From the NCBI RefSeq assembly GCF_014138625.1, contig NZ_JACJHY010000048.1, positions 1 to 33,983 on the forward strand: DNA of 33,983 nucleotides, read 5' to 3'. The notes under the pieces were generated by a model. That model searched no databases and was not told the DNA's origin. It saw only the letters and a list, made by a program, of their open reading frames with translations. The stretch is from Aminobacter ciceronei (GTDB lineage Bacteria > Pseudomonadota > Alphaproteobacteria > Rhizobiales > Rhizobiaceae). Positions 1 to 7,197 of the stretch are shown here, piece after piece. The translations under genes and the position numbers were made by a program. Each line of letters begins with the position of its first letter. The stretch's first letter is position 1.

Positions 1-93
1 CTGAAACTGAAAGGGCTGGCCCCTGTGCAATACAGGACCCAGCCCTTAAATCTACCAGCTCAATGAACCGTCCAACTTTACGGGGTCAGTTCA
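1..93 (-). mobile_element. Probable terminal part of an IS3-family insertion sequence, cut by the left edge
   Basis: Read on the minus strand from position 93, the sequence starts TGAACTGACCCC and continues through AAAGTTGGAC. This resembles the terminal inverted repeats of IS150-group IS3 elements as I remember them. It is followed by a long hairpin (11-19 paired with 39-47, with an inner stem 22-26/32-36), a kind of structure often found near such ends. No transposase codons are visible, because the element would continue to the left of the window. The family assignment is from memory, not a search. The alternative is plain intergenic sequence with two hairpins. Confidence 0.45.
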
Positions 94-110
94 TCGAGCG
101 GGGCTTTTTT
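58..110 (+). terminator. Possible rho-independent terminator at the IS-like boundary
   Basis: An 11-bp stem (58-68 with 89-99, one G-T pair) is followed by GGGGC and a run of six T (105-110). The form fits an intrinsic terminator for plus-strand transcription entering from the left. It overlaps the proposed IS tip, so the pairing could also be a by-product of the element's end. Confidence 0.4.
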
Positions 111-169
111 GTTTGGCGAGGCAGTCACCGGCAAGGTTCGGCGACTGCGGAGGATGCGCCGCCAGACGA

Positions 170-1741
170 TCAGATACTCTTGGCGCCCATCTGCTCGGCG
201 ATGTAGTCGGCCTGGCGGATCGCCAAGGTCACGATGGTCAGCGTCGGGTTTTCGGCGGCACCCGTGGTGAACTGGCTGCCGTCGGAGACGAACAGGTTCT
301 TGATGTCGTGCGTCTGGCCCCATTTGTTGACCACGCCGTCGGACGCCTTCTCGCTCATCCGGTTGGTGCCGAGATTGTGGGTCGAGGGATAAGGCGGCGT
401 CGGGAAGGTTCTGGTTGCGCCGACCGCGTCATACATCGCCATGCCCTGCTTGTAGGCATGGTTGCGCATGGCGACGTCGTTGGGATGGTCGGTGAACCAG
501 ACGTCGGGGATCGGCATGCCGTATTTGTCCTTGAGCTCGCCATGCAACTTCACCGCATTCTGCTCCTGCGGCATGTCCTCGCCGACGATCCACATGCCGG
601 CCATCTTGTCGTAGTGGTCGAGTGCGGTGGTGAACGAACGGCCCCAGCCGCCGGGATCGAGGAATGCCGCCATAAACGGCAGGCCCAGCGCCAGCGTTTC
701 GAGCTCGTAGCCACCGACGAAACCGCGTGACGGATCGTGCTTCGCCTCGTCCCTGACGATGCCGGCCATGGTCGTGCCCCGCCAAAAATGCACCGGCTTG
801 TCGAACACCGCATAGACGGAGCCGGTGGTGTGGCGCATGTAGTTCTTGCCCACCTGCCCTGACGAGTTGGCCAAGCCGTCAGGGAATTTCGACGATGCCG
901 AGTTGAGCAGGATCCGTGGGCTTTCGATGGAATTGCCGGCGACGCAGACGATGCGCGCCTTCTGGCTCTGCAGCTTGCCGTCCTTGTCGGCATAGACGAC
1001 CGAAGTCACCTTGCCGCTGTCGTCGTGCTCGATCTTGAGCACGTGGCTGTTGGGCCTGACCTCCAGCTTGCCGGTCGCCTCGCCCTTGGGGATTTCGGCA
1101 TAGAGCGTCGACCACTTGGCGCCCCATTTGCAACCCTGGAAACAGAAGCCGGTCTGCTGGCATCCCATGCGGCCATCGCGGTCGGCGGAGTTGATTGCCA
1201 TGCGACCGGTGTGGCACTCCTTGTAGCCGAGCTTATCGGCGCCTGCCTTGAACACCTTGAAGTTGTTGTTGCCGGGCAGTCCTTCGATGCCGTTGGTGCG
1301 GGTGACGCCCATCTTGTCCTCGGCTTTGGCGTAATAGGGGTCCAGGTCGGCGAGCGTGATCGGCCAGTCGAGCAGGTTTGCGCCTTCGACCTTGCCGTAG
1401 TTGGTCAGCGTCTTGAACTCATGCTCCTGGAAGCGCAGCGAGGCGCCGGCCCAGTGCGTGGTGGTGCCGCCGACCGCCTTGACGATCCAGGCCGGAAGGT
1501 TGGGAAAATCCTTGTGCACGCGCCAGCCACCGCCTGTCGTGCGGTTGTCGAGCCAGGCGAGCTGGCTGAAAGAATCCCATTCGTCGTTGATGAAGTCCTC
1601 ATATTCGATGCGCGGGCCGGCTTCGAGAATGACGACGTCGATACCCTTCTGGGCGAGTTCGTTGCCGAGCGTGCCGCCACCGGCGCCGGAGCCGATGATG
1701 ACGACGACGCTATCGTCGTTAAGACCATATGGTGCAGGCAT
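170..1741 (-). CDS. FAD-dependent GMC-type oxidoreductase, catalytic (alpha) subunit of a gluconate/glucose-type dehydrogenase
   Basis: This 523-residue protein is the predicted catalytic subunit of a periplasmic sugar or sugar-acid dehydrogenase that passes electrons to the respiratory chain. The start at 1741 is chosen because GGGAGG lies just upstream and the protein then begins right before the FAD-binding segment IIGSGAGGGTLG (residues 15-26). Cysteines 194, 200 and 204 have the spacing C-x5-C-x3-C, which in FAD glucose dehydrogenases binds a 3Fe-4S cluster. The C-terminal GMC region contains HNLGTNRM and ENPTLTIVTLAIRQA. There is no signal peptide, as expected for a subunit exported with a Tat-signal partner. 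That partner is encoded 49 nt upstream. The usual multihaem cytochrome subunit is not found downstream. The substrate cannot be told from sequence. Confidence 0.85.
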   Translation of the reverse strand: MPAPYGLNDDSVVVIIGSGAGGGTLGNELAQKGIDVVILEAGPRIEYEDFINDEWDSFSQLAWLDNRTTGGGWRVHKDFPNLPAWIVKAVGGTTTHWAGASLRFQEHEFKTLTNYGKVEGANLLDWPITLADLDPYYAKAEDKMGVTRTNGIEGLPGNNNFKVFKAGADKLGYKECHTGRMAINSADRDGRMGCQQTGFCFQGCKWGAKWSTLYAEIPKGEATGKLEVRPNSHVLKIEHDDSGKVTSVVYADKDGKLQSQKARIVCVAGNSIESPRILLNSASSKFPDGLANSSGQVGKNYMRHTTGSVYAVFDKPVHFWRGTTMAGIVRDEAKHDPSRGFVGGYELETLALGLPFMAAFLDPGGWGRSFTTALDHYDKMAGMWIVGEDMPQEQNAVKLHGELKDKYGMPIPDVWFTDHPNDVAMRNHAYKQGMAMYDAVGATRTFPTPPYPSTHNLGTNRMSEKASDGVVNKWGQTHDIKNLFVSDGSQFTTGAAENPTLTIVTLAIRQADYIAEQMGAKSI

Positions 1742-1790
1742 GTTTTCCTCCCGGGAATGCTGAAAAGGCTGGGTTCGCGACTGGGGCCGA

Positions 1791-2324
1791 TCAGAGCCAC
1801 TCGATGTCGTCGAAGCCGCGCGCGATGTATCCGCCCTTGGAGTAGGACTCGCCTTCATAGCCAAAGATCGGCCACAGCTCCTTCTGGTTGTAGAGGCCGA
1901 CGACGAGTCCGCCGCGGATTGCCTGGAAGAACGGGGTGCTTTCGATCTGCCGGAGTACGGCGACACGCTGGTCTTCCCATCCAAGGCCGGTGTAACCGCC
2001 GGCGCCGGCCTTCTGGTCGAGATCGGCGATGCCCTTCTCGATCAGCTCCTTGTGGGCCGGATCCTTGCCCGCGAGCTCGTCATGGCTCTTGATGGCAATG
2101 GCGTAGAACTTGTCCGGCACCTGGTCGTGCGGATAGACATCGCGCGCCATCTGGATCAGCGTCGCCACGGTTTCGGGTTTCAGCGCCGTGCTTTCGAGCC
2201 CCCAGGCCTCGCCGGTGCTGAGTACGGCAGAGCCACTGATGATGAGTAGCGCGCCGGTGGCTGTGCCGCGCTTGAGCAGCTCACGCCGCGAAAGGCCGGC
2301 CCTGCCTTGATAGATCGTCACCAT
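1791..2324 (-). CDS. Gluconate 2-dehydrogenase subunit 3 family protein (Tat-exported gamma subunit)
   Basis: This 177-residue protein has a twin-arginine leader: SRRELLKRG at residues 12-20, a hydrophobic stretch (GALLIISGSAVL), then the mature part. This matches the small hitch-hiker subunit of FAD-dependent gluconate, fructose and glucose dehydrogenases, which carries the folded catalytic subunit through the Tat pathway and helps its maturation. The start is supported by AGGGAGG upstream. The GMC catalytic gene follows 49 nt later on the same strand, in the gamma-alpha order usual for these operons. The product should act in the periplasm at the inner membrane. Confidence 0.85.
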   Translation of the reverse strand: MVTIYQGRAGLSRRELLKRGTATGALLIISGSAVLSTGEAWGLESTALKPETVATLIQMARDVYPHDQVPDKFYAIAIKSHDELAGKDPAHKELIEKGIADLDQKAGAGGYTGLGWEDQRVAVLRQIESTPFFQAIRGGLVVGLYNQKELWPIFGYEGESYSKGGYIARGFDDIEWL

Positions 2325-2392
2325 GATTTCCTCCCTTGCTTGCTATGCGCGTTCGGCGCTTGGCTGGCACGGCGCTCCTCCGCCGCGACATG

Positions 2393-2788
2393 TCACTTGA
2401 AGCGGCCGCCCCTCTGCAAAACCTCGATCTTGTAGCCGTCGGGATCCTCGATAAAGAAGAAGCGGGCCAATGGCGTACCGCCCGGCGCAAACTCGACGAT
2501 GTCCCTGGGGCTGAGCCCGGCGGCAAGCATGCGGGCGCGCTCGCCGTCGAGATCGGCCACCGACACGGCGAGATGGCCGTAGCCGTCGCCGAGAGCATAG
2601 GGCTCGGCCCTGCCCTTGTTGACCGTCAGCTCGACTTCGAACTCGGTCTCGGGATTGCTGAGATAGATCAGCGTGAAGGTCTCGAAGTCGAGCCTGTCGG
2701 CGATTTCGAGGCCGAAAGCCGTGTGATAGAATGACAGCGAGCGCGCTTCGTCGAGCACACGCACCATGGAATGGATTGCCTTGGCCAT
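2393..2788 (-). CDS. gloA: Glyoxalase I-like VOC-family metalloenzyme
   Basis: The 131-residue protein aligns end to end with lactoylglutathione lyase (glyoxalase I), which isomerises the methylglyoxal-glutathione hemithioacetal to S-lactoylglutathione in the cytoplasm. All four expected metal ligands appear: His6, Glu53 (VELT), His72 (GHLAVSV) and Glu122 (DPDGYKIEV). The length is that of the single-domain bacterial enzyme. The start at 2788 is preceded by AGGAGG. A longer reading frame upstream lacks similarity and a ribosome site. The dehydrogenase small-subunit gene begins 68 nt downstream, so the three genes may form one transcript. The VOC fold is used by other enzymes, so the exact substrate is not certain. 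Confidence 0.75.
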   Translation of the reverse strand: MAKAIHSMVRVLDEARSLSFYHTAFGLEIADRLDFETFTLIYLSNPETEFEVELTVNKGRAEPYALGDGYGHLAVSVADLDGERARMLAAGLSPRDIVEFAPGGTPLARFFFIEDPDGYKIEVLQRGGRFK

Positions 2789-2989
2789 TCGCCCTCCTGG
2801 CAGTTGGAACGGGAGGATTATGAATCGCTGCAAAGCCAAGTGGTGGCAGCCCGTTACCACGCTTTCAGGAGCATAGTTTGCTAGTCAGCAACGAAAGCAT
2901 GGTTGCGATGGCGTGCCGTTGGGTCGATGATGGCGCTCAAGAGCCAGCACCGGCGCTGTCAGCCCGGGCAAGCCAGCGGGAGAAATGAC

Positions 2990-3295
2990 ATGTGCAAGGT
3001 ATTTGCCGGACAGGATCCGAAGGGCTATCGCCAGATCAACCGGTCGATCCGGATCGCCGGACATTCGACCAGCATTCAGCTGGAAGCGACCTTCTGGGAC
3101 CTGCTCGACGAGATAGCCGCCTCCCAGGAGCTGACGACGCCGAAATTCATTTCGAAGCTTTATGACGAGGCGATCGAGATCAACGGCGAGATTCCGAACT
3201 TTGCCTCGATGCTGCGCACCACCTGCGCGCTCTACCTGCGCGGCCACAAGCCGGCCGCTGACGAAGTCGACGCGCTGAAGCGCTACGCAGCGTGA
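2990..3295 (+). CDS. Small ribbon-helix-helix domain protein
   Basis: This 101-residue protein belongs to the short ribbon-helix-helix (aryl-sulfate-sulfotransferase-associated) group common in Hyphomicrobiales. The segment INRSIRIAGHSTSIQLE would form the beta strand, followed by helices FWDLLDEIAA and TPKFISKLYDEA. The C-terminal part (NFASMLRTTCALYL) is shared by this group. The fold suggests a DNA-binding regulator, but its target is unknown. The start is set at 2990 by GGGAG about 8 nt upstream. An ATG at 2903 in the same frame would add 29 residues without similarity. The gene is divergent from the glyoxalase-like gene and convergent with glnII. Confidence 0.75.
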   Translation: MCKVFAGQDPKGYRQINRSIRIAGHSTSIQLEATFWDLLDEIAASQELTTPKFISKLYDEAIEINGEIPNFASMLRTTCALYLRGHKPAADEVDALKRYAA

Positions 3296-3334
3296 CCTTC
3301 AGCTTCCATCGATAACGCTTAGAAAACACGAACA

Positions 3335-3363
3335 AAAAACCCGGGGTCGCCCCCGGGTTTTTG
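3335..3363. terminator. Bidirectional rho-independent terminator
   Basis: A perfect 10-bp stem (3337-3346 with 3351-3360) has a 4-base loop, an A run before it and a T run after it, so it works on both strands. It lies between the stop codons of the ribbon-helix-helix gene and glnII. Confidence 0.9.
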
Positions 3364-3390
3364 ATTTGCGACCCATATGTTGCCTAGAAA

Positions 3391-4431
3391 TTAGGCAGCA
3401 GCCCTGGTCTCGACGCTGGTCGGCACCGAGTTGATGGTCTTCAGAATCTGCGAGGCGATCTGGTAGGGGTCGCCCTGCGAGTTCGGGCGGCGATCTTCGA
3501 GATAACCACGATAATCGTTGCGCACGAAGCTGTGCGGCACGCGCACCGAAGCGCCACGGTCGGCAACGCCCCAGGTGAAGACGTCGATGGAAGCCGTCTC
3601 GTGCTTACCGGTCAGGCGCAGGTGGTTGTCGGGACCGTAGACGGCAATGTGCTCTTCGCGGGCATCGCCGAAGGCCTCCATGAGCGCTTCGAAGTACGCC
3701 TTGCCGCCGACGTCGCGCAAGTAGTCGGTCGAGAAGTTGGCGTGCATGCCCGAGCCGTTCCAGTCGGTGTCACCAAGCGGCTTGCAGTGATACTCGATGT
3801 CGATTTCGTACTTCTCGGTCAGGCGCTGCAGCAGGTAACGGGCAAGCCACATCTCGTCGGCAGCCTTCTTCGAGCCCTTGCCGAAAATCTGGAATTCCCA
3901 CTGGCCCTTGGCCACTTCGGCATTGATGCCTTCATGGTTGATGCCGGCCTCGAGGCAGAGGTCGAGATGCTCTTCGACGATCTGGCGGGCAATGCTGCCG
4001 ACGTTCTTGTAACCGACGCCAGTGTAGTACTCACCCTGCGGCGCCGGGAAACCGTTTTCCGGGAAGCCGAGCGGGCGGCCGTCCTTGTAGAAGAAATATT
4101 CCTGCTCGAAGCCAAACCAGGCACCCTCGTCGTCGAGGACGGTGGCGCGGGTATTGGACGGATGCGGGGTGACGCCATCGGGCATCATCACTTCGCACAT
4201 CACCAGCACGCCGTTCTTGCGGGCGGGATCGGGATACACAGCGACGGGCTTCAGCACGCAATCCGAGCTCTTGCCTTCGGCCTGGCGGGTCGAGCTGCCG
4301 TCAAAACCCCAGAGCGGAAGCTGCTCGAGCTTCGGGAACTCCGCGAATTCCTTGATCTGGGACTTGCCGCGGAGATTGGCTGCCGGGGCGTAACCGTCCA
4401 GCCAGATGTACTCGAGCTTGTACTTCGTCAT
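3391..4431 (-). CDS. glnII: Glutamine synthetase type II (eukaryotic-type GSII)
   Basis: The 346-residue enzyme makes glutamine from glutamate, ammonia and ATP. Its length and motifs are those of GSII rather than the 470-residue GSI: YIWLDGY and LRGKSQ near the N-terminus, GFDGSSTRQA, GFEQEYFF, NAEVAKGQWEFQ and NGSGMHANFST. The start is supported by GAGAGGA upstream. A sigma-54 promoter at 4492-4507 places it under nitrogen control, in line with known NtrC control of glnII in rhizobia and with the ntrBC genes in this window. GSII is not regulated by the adenylylation loop used for GSI. The gene ends at a shared terminator. Confidence 0.95.
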   Translation of the reverse strand: MTKYKLEYIWLDGYAPAANLRGKSQIKEFAEFPKLEQLPLWGFDGSSTRQAEGKSSDCVLKPVAVYPDPARKNGVLVMCEVMMPDGVTPHPSNTRATVLDDEGAWFGFEQEYFFYKDGRPLGFPENGFPAPQGEYYTGVGYKNVGSIARQIVEEHLDLCLEAGINHEGINAEVAKGQWEFQIFGKGSKKAADEMWLARYLLQRLTEKYEIDIEYHCKPLGDTDWNGSGMHANFSTDYLRDVGGKAYFEALMEAFGDAREEHIAVYGPDNHLRLTGKHETASIDVFTWGVADRGASVRVPHSFVRNDYRGYLEDRRPNSQGDPYQIASQILKTINSVPTSVETRAAA

Positions 4432-4491
4432 GCTATCCTCTCAGTGTCGTGCCTGCCGGCCCTGGGATGGCCGGCGTGTCACAAGAGAGAA

Positions 4492-4507
4492 AGCAAGCCC
4501 CGTGCCA
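4492..4507 (-). promoter_or_regulatory. Sigma-54 (RpoN) promoter of glnII
   Basis: On the minus strand the site reads TGGCAC-GGGGC-TTGCT, a full match to the -24/-12 consensus TGGCAC-N5-TTGCW. The start of transcription would be near 4481, giving a leader of about 50 nt before the glnII ATG. Confidence 0.85.
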
Positions 4508-4637
4508 ACTCGAAAATCCCAGATTCTTAGCAGGGAAGGCGGTTGCACGGAAAAGCAACTGCTCAAGAAATAGGCAGACTACGGCAGCATGGCTGACATT
4601 TTGCCCAAGACTCGGGCTGATCTGCCTTGCCGGCTGG

Positions 4638-5432
4638 CTAAGCTGCCTTGAGCGCCTCAAGCAGGGCGACAGCAGCGAGCATATCGCGCTTGCGGGTGGC
4701 ACGGCGCGCGACAGCCTCCGAGTCCTGGCCCCAATGCTCGATCTGCCAGTCTTCGTCGACATGGGCCGCTGCCCAGGCTTCCTCGACCGTCAATTCGCCG
4801 GTCTCGACGGCAAGGGCGAGAAGCGCCGAACCGGTCAGGGTGGTCATGACATGCAGGGCCGCGAGCTTCATCGGCTCGGTGCGCTGCGACAGGTGCACGC
4901 CAAGCGCTGCGATGGCCTCGCGCGGCTGCTCGACATGCATGACGCCCTCGGCCAGTACAAAGCGTGCGCCGAGCGACGCACGCGCCCAGTCCAGGACCGG
5001 ATCCCAGGCCTCTGCCTGGCGCTCGACGAGCTTTTCCGGGCTGTCGGCGCGGTAGCACAACAGGTCGCTTGACGAGAAGCGCAGGATATCCTCGAGCACC
5101 GCCTGCGGATCGGTGGCGACGCCGTCGATCGCCGTGTTGACCAGGCGCAGCACCGGCATGGTGAAAGGATCGATGACCTCGACCTGGGCGACGAACTCGT
5201 CGGCAACCAGCTGTGCCGCAGCCGCCGTCGGCAGCGCGAGCAGCGCCCTGCCCGGCGTCCGCACCGACTTGCCGTCGAGCAGGACGGCATAGCCTTCTTC
5301 AAACGCAGCGACGCTGGCTGCTTCGTAGAAGCGCTTGGGCAGCTGCTTGCGCAACGTGCTCTGGGCGCGGCGGATGGGATCGGGATCGGACAGGCCGTCG
5401 CTGGTTTCGAGGTCGCTCAGGATTTCTCGCAT
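4638..5432 (-). CDS. ATP12 family F1-ATPase assembly chaperone
   Basis: The 264-residue protein resembles ATP12, which in mitochondria binds the F1 alpha subunit during assembly of ATP synthase and is widespread in Alphaproteobacteria. Recognisable parts are RFYEAASV near residue 35, then LLDGKSVRTPGRALLALPT, VDPFTMPVLRL-like text and the C-terminal EEAWAAAHVDEDWQIEHWG. The start at 5432 is preceded by GGAG and lies 2 nt after the stop of the EamA gene, suggesting coupled translation. A longer frame upstream overlaps that gene and has no similarity. It is the last gene of the crcB-rluC-HAD group. Confidence 0.85.
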   Translation of the reverse strand: MREILSDLETSDGLSDPDPIRRAQSTLRKQLPKRFYEAASVAAFEEGYAVLLDGKSVRTPGRALLALPTAAAAQLVADEFVAQVEVIDPFTMPVLRLVNTAIDGVATDPQAVLEDILRFSSSDLLCYRADSPEKLVERQAEAWDPVLDWARASLGARFVLAEGVMHVEQPREAIAALGVHLSQRTEPMKLAALHVMTTLTGSALLALAVETGELTVEEAWAAAHVDEDWQIEHWGQDSEAVARRATRKRDMLAAVALLEALKAA

Positions 5433-5434
5433 CT

Positions 5435-6361
5435 TTACTCCGCTCCGGCCGCACGTCTGCGCGATGGCCGGTTTACAATGATCAGCCCGGTCGCGATGAG
5501 ACCGAGCGCCAGAAAAATGTTCCAGGTCAGGGCTTCGCCAAGCACCAGCCAGCCGCATATCACGCTGAATGCCGGCGACAGGAAGGCAAAGCTGGAGAGG
5601 CCCGCCGCAGGATAGCGCCGCATCAGCCAGAACCACAGAATATAGGTGAAGGCGACGACATATACAGCCTGAAACAGCAACGCTCCGGTGGCGACCGTCG
5701 ATACGTCGCGGAATGCCGGACCGGCGAGCGAGACGAGCGGGATCGCCATGAGCGCTGAGACGACAAGCTGGTAGAGCAGCACCTTCTCGGCCCCGGCGCT
5801 GGCAAGCTTGGTGCCCTTGATTGCCAACGTGGTCAGCGCCCAGAGCAGTCCGGCGACGAGTGCGAGAAGATCGCCGAACAGCGTCGGACCGCCGGCATCG
5901 CCGAGCTTGTCGGCAAAGACCACCGCGACGCCGCCGAAAGCCAGGATCAGGCCGAACAGCTTTTGCAGCGACATACGCTCGCCAAGCCAGAAATGCGCGC
6001 CGATCAGAACCCAGAACGGCATCGTGTTGACCAGGAGCGAGTTGCGCGCAACCGTCGTGTGTTCAAGGCTGACGAAAACCAGAATGAACTCGGTGCCGAA
6101 CAGCAGCCCGGCCAGGATGCCGGCCCACAAGGTGCCGTCGCGGGCAAACAGCGGAACACGGCGGTAGAGGCACCAGAGATAGACCAGCACGCAGGCTATG
6201 CCCGAGCGCGCGACATTGAGGAAGATCGGGTTGTAGCCCGACGTCGCCAGCTTGGCCGCCACACCGTTCATGCCCCAAGACATGGTCAGCATGAGCATGA
6301 ACACGACGGCTGCCGTATCGATCGCGTCGCGACGTTCCAATGGCTGTGTGACGGCTGTCAT
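5435..6361 (-). CDS. EamA/DMT-family membrane transporter
   Basis: This 308-residue protein has about ten hydrophobic segments arranged as two EamA repeats, typical of drug/metabolite exporters of the inner membrane. Hallmarks are WGMNGVAAK in the first helix, PFWVLIGAHFWLGERMS ending the first repeat, and SPAFSVICGWLVLGEAL ending the second. The start at 6361 is chosen because GGAGGA precedes it. A GTG at 6379 lies upstream without such a site. The substrate cannot be predicted. It sits between the HAD phosphatase and ATP12 genes, 2 nt from ATP12. Confidence 0.85.
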   Translation of the reverse strand: MTAVTQPLERRDAIDTAAVVFMLMLTMSWGMNGVAAKLATSGYNPIFLNVARSGIACVLVYLWCLYRRVPLFARDGTLWAGILAGLLFGTEFILVFVSLEHTTVARNSLLVNTMPFWVLIGAHFWLGERMSLQKLFGLILAFGGVAVVFADKLGDAGGPTLFGDLLALVAGLLWALTTLAIKGTKLASAGAEKVLLYQLVVSALMAIPLVSLAGPAFRDVSTVATGALLFQAVYVVAFTYILWFWLMRRYPAAGLSSFAFLSPAFSVICGWLVLGEALTWNIFLALGLIATGLIIVNRPSRRRAAGAE

Positions 6362-6507
6362 GAATTCCTCCACGCTCACCGAGCGCGATGCTGATGGACA
6401 AGGGCTGGCCGGGCCGCATTGCGAGGCAGGCTGGCCGCAGCGGACTCGGGTCCAACTGCGCGGCGGGCCGCACCTTAACGCACGGCAGCTGCCGCAAATT
6501 GGTCCAG

Positions 6508-7197
6508 CTAGCCGATAAGGGGTAGCAGTTCCCCAGGTCTGTCGATGACGGCGTGCGCGCCAGTGGCAAACAGGCCTTCACGGTTGTGGTAACCCCAGGC
6601 AACGCCGATGGCGCGGGCACCGGCATTGCGGGCCATCTGCATGTCGTAGACAGCGTCACCAATGACCAAGGTCGACGCCGGATCGACACCCATCTCGGCG
6701 CAGCATTCCAGCACCATCGCCGGATGCGGCTTGGACGGGCAGTCGTCGGCGGTCCGGATGGTCACGAAATGGCGGCCGAAGCCATGCGTTTCCATGACCC
6801 GCTCGACGCCGCGGCGCGACTTGCCGGTGACCATGCCGATCAGTACATCATCACGGCGTGCGAGCGCTTCGATCAGTTCGCCAATGCCGTCATAGAGCGG
6901 CTCCTTGAAACTCGGCAGGTGGCGCGAGGCGATGAAGTGTTCCTTGTAACGCGCTGCAAGCCTTGTGCTTTCGGCATCCGGTGCGCGCTTAAGCAAGGTC
7001 GCGATCGCAATGTCGAGGGTGAGCCCGATGATGCCCTTGGTCGCGGCCTTGTCGGGTTCCGGAAGTCCGGCCTCGCGGAACGTGGCCAGCATCGAGGCAT
7101 GGATGATGTCGGCGCTGTCGACCAGCGTGCCGTCGCAATCGAACAGGACGAGCTTCAAGACGCCTGCGTCGCGCTCCGGCGATGTAACAGACGTCAC
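6508..7197 (-). CDS. HAD-superfamily phosphatase (phosphoglycolate phosphatase-like)
   Basis: The 229-residue protein has the HAD motifs in order: DCDGTLVDS (nucleophile Asp20, acid Asp22), the GMVTGKSRRG segment for motif II, KPHPAMVLECC with the motif III lysine, and GDAVYDMQMARNAG for motif IV. The helical cap domain between motifs I and II is of the Gph/PGMB type, so it should act on a small phosphorylated metabolite. The GTG start overlaps the rluC stop as GTGA, with GGGGAG upstream. A much longer frame reaching into rluC is spurious. The substrate is unknown. Confidence 0.85.
   Translation of the reverse strand: MTSVTSPERDAGVLKLVLFDCDGTLVDSADIIHASMLATFREAGLPEPDKAATKGIIGLTLDIAIATLLKRAPDAESTRLAARYKEHFIASRHLPSFKEPLYDGIGELIEALARRDDVLIGMVTGKSRRGVERVMETHGFGRHFVTIRTADDCPSKPHPAMVLECCAEMGVDPASTLVIGDAVYDMQMARNAGARAIGVAWGYHNREGLFATGAHAVIDRPGELLPLIG

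Noticed and set aside
1742-1984. N-terminal extension of the GMC oxidoreductase to 604 residues
   Set aside because: The added 81 residues are Ser/Arg-rich, overlap the Tat-subunit gene in another frame, and the ATG at 1741 has a strong ribosome site directly before the FAD motif.
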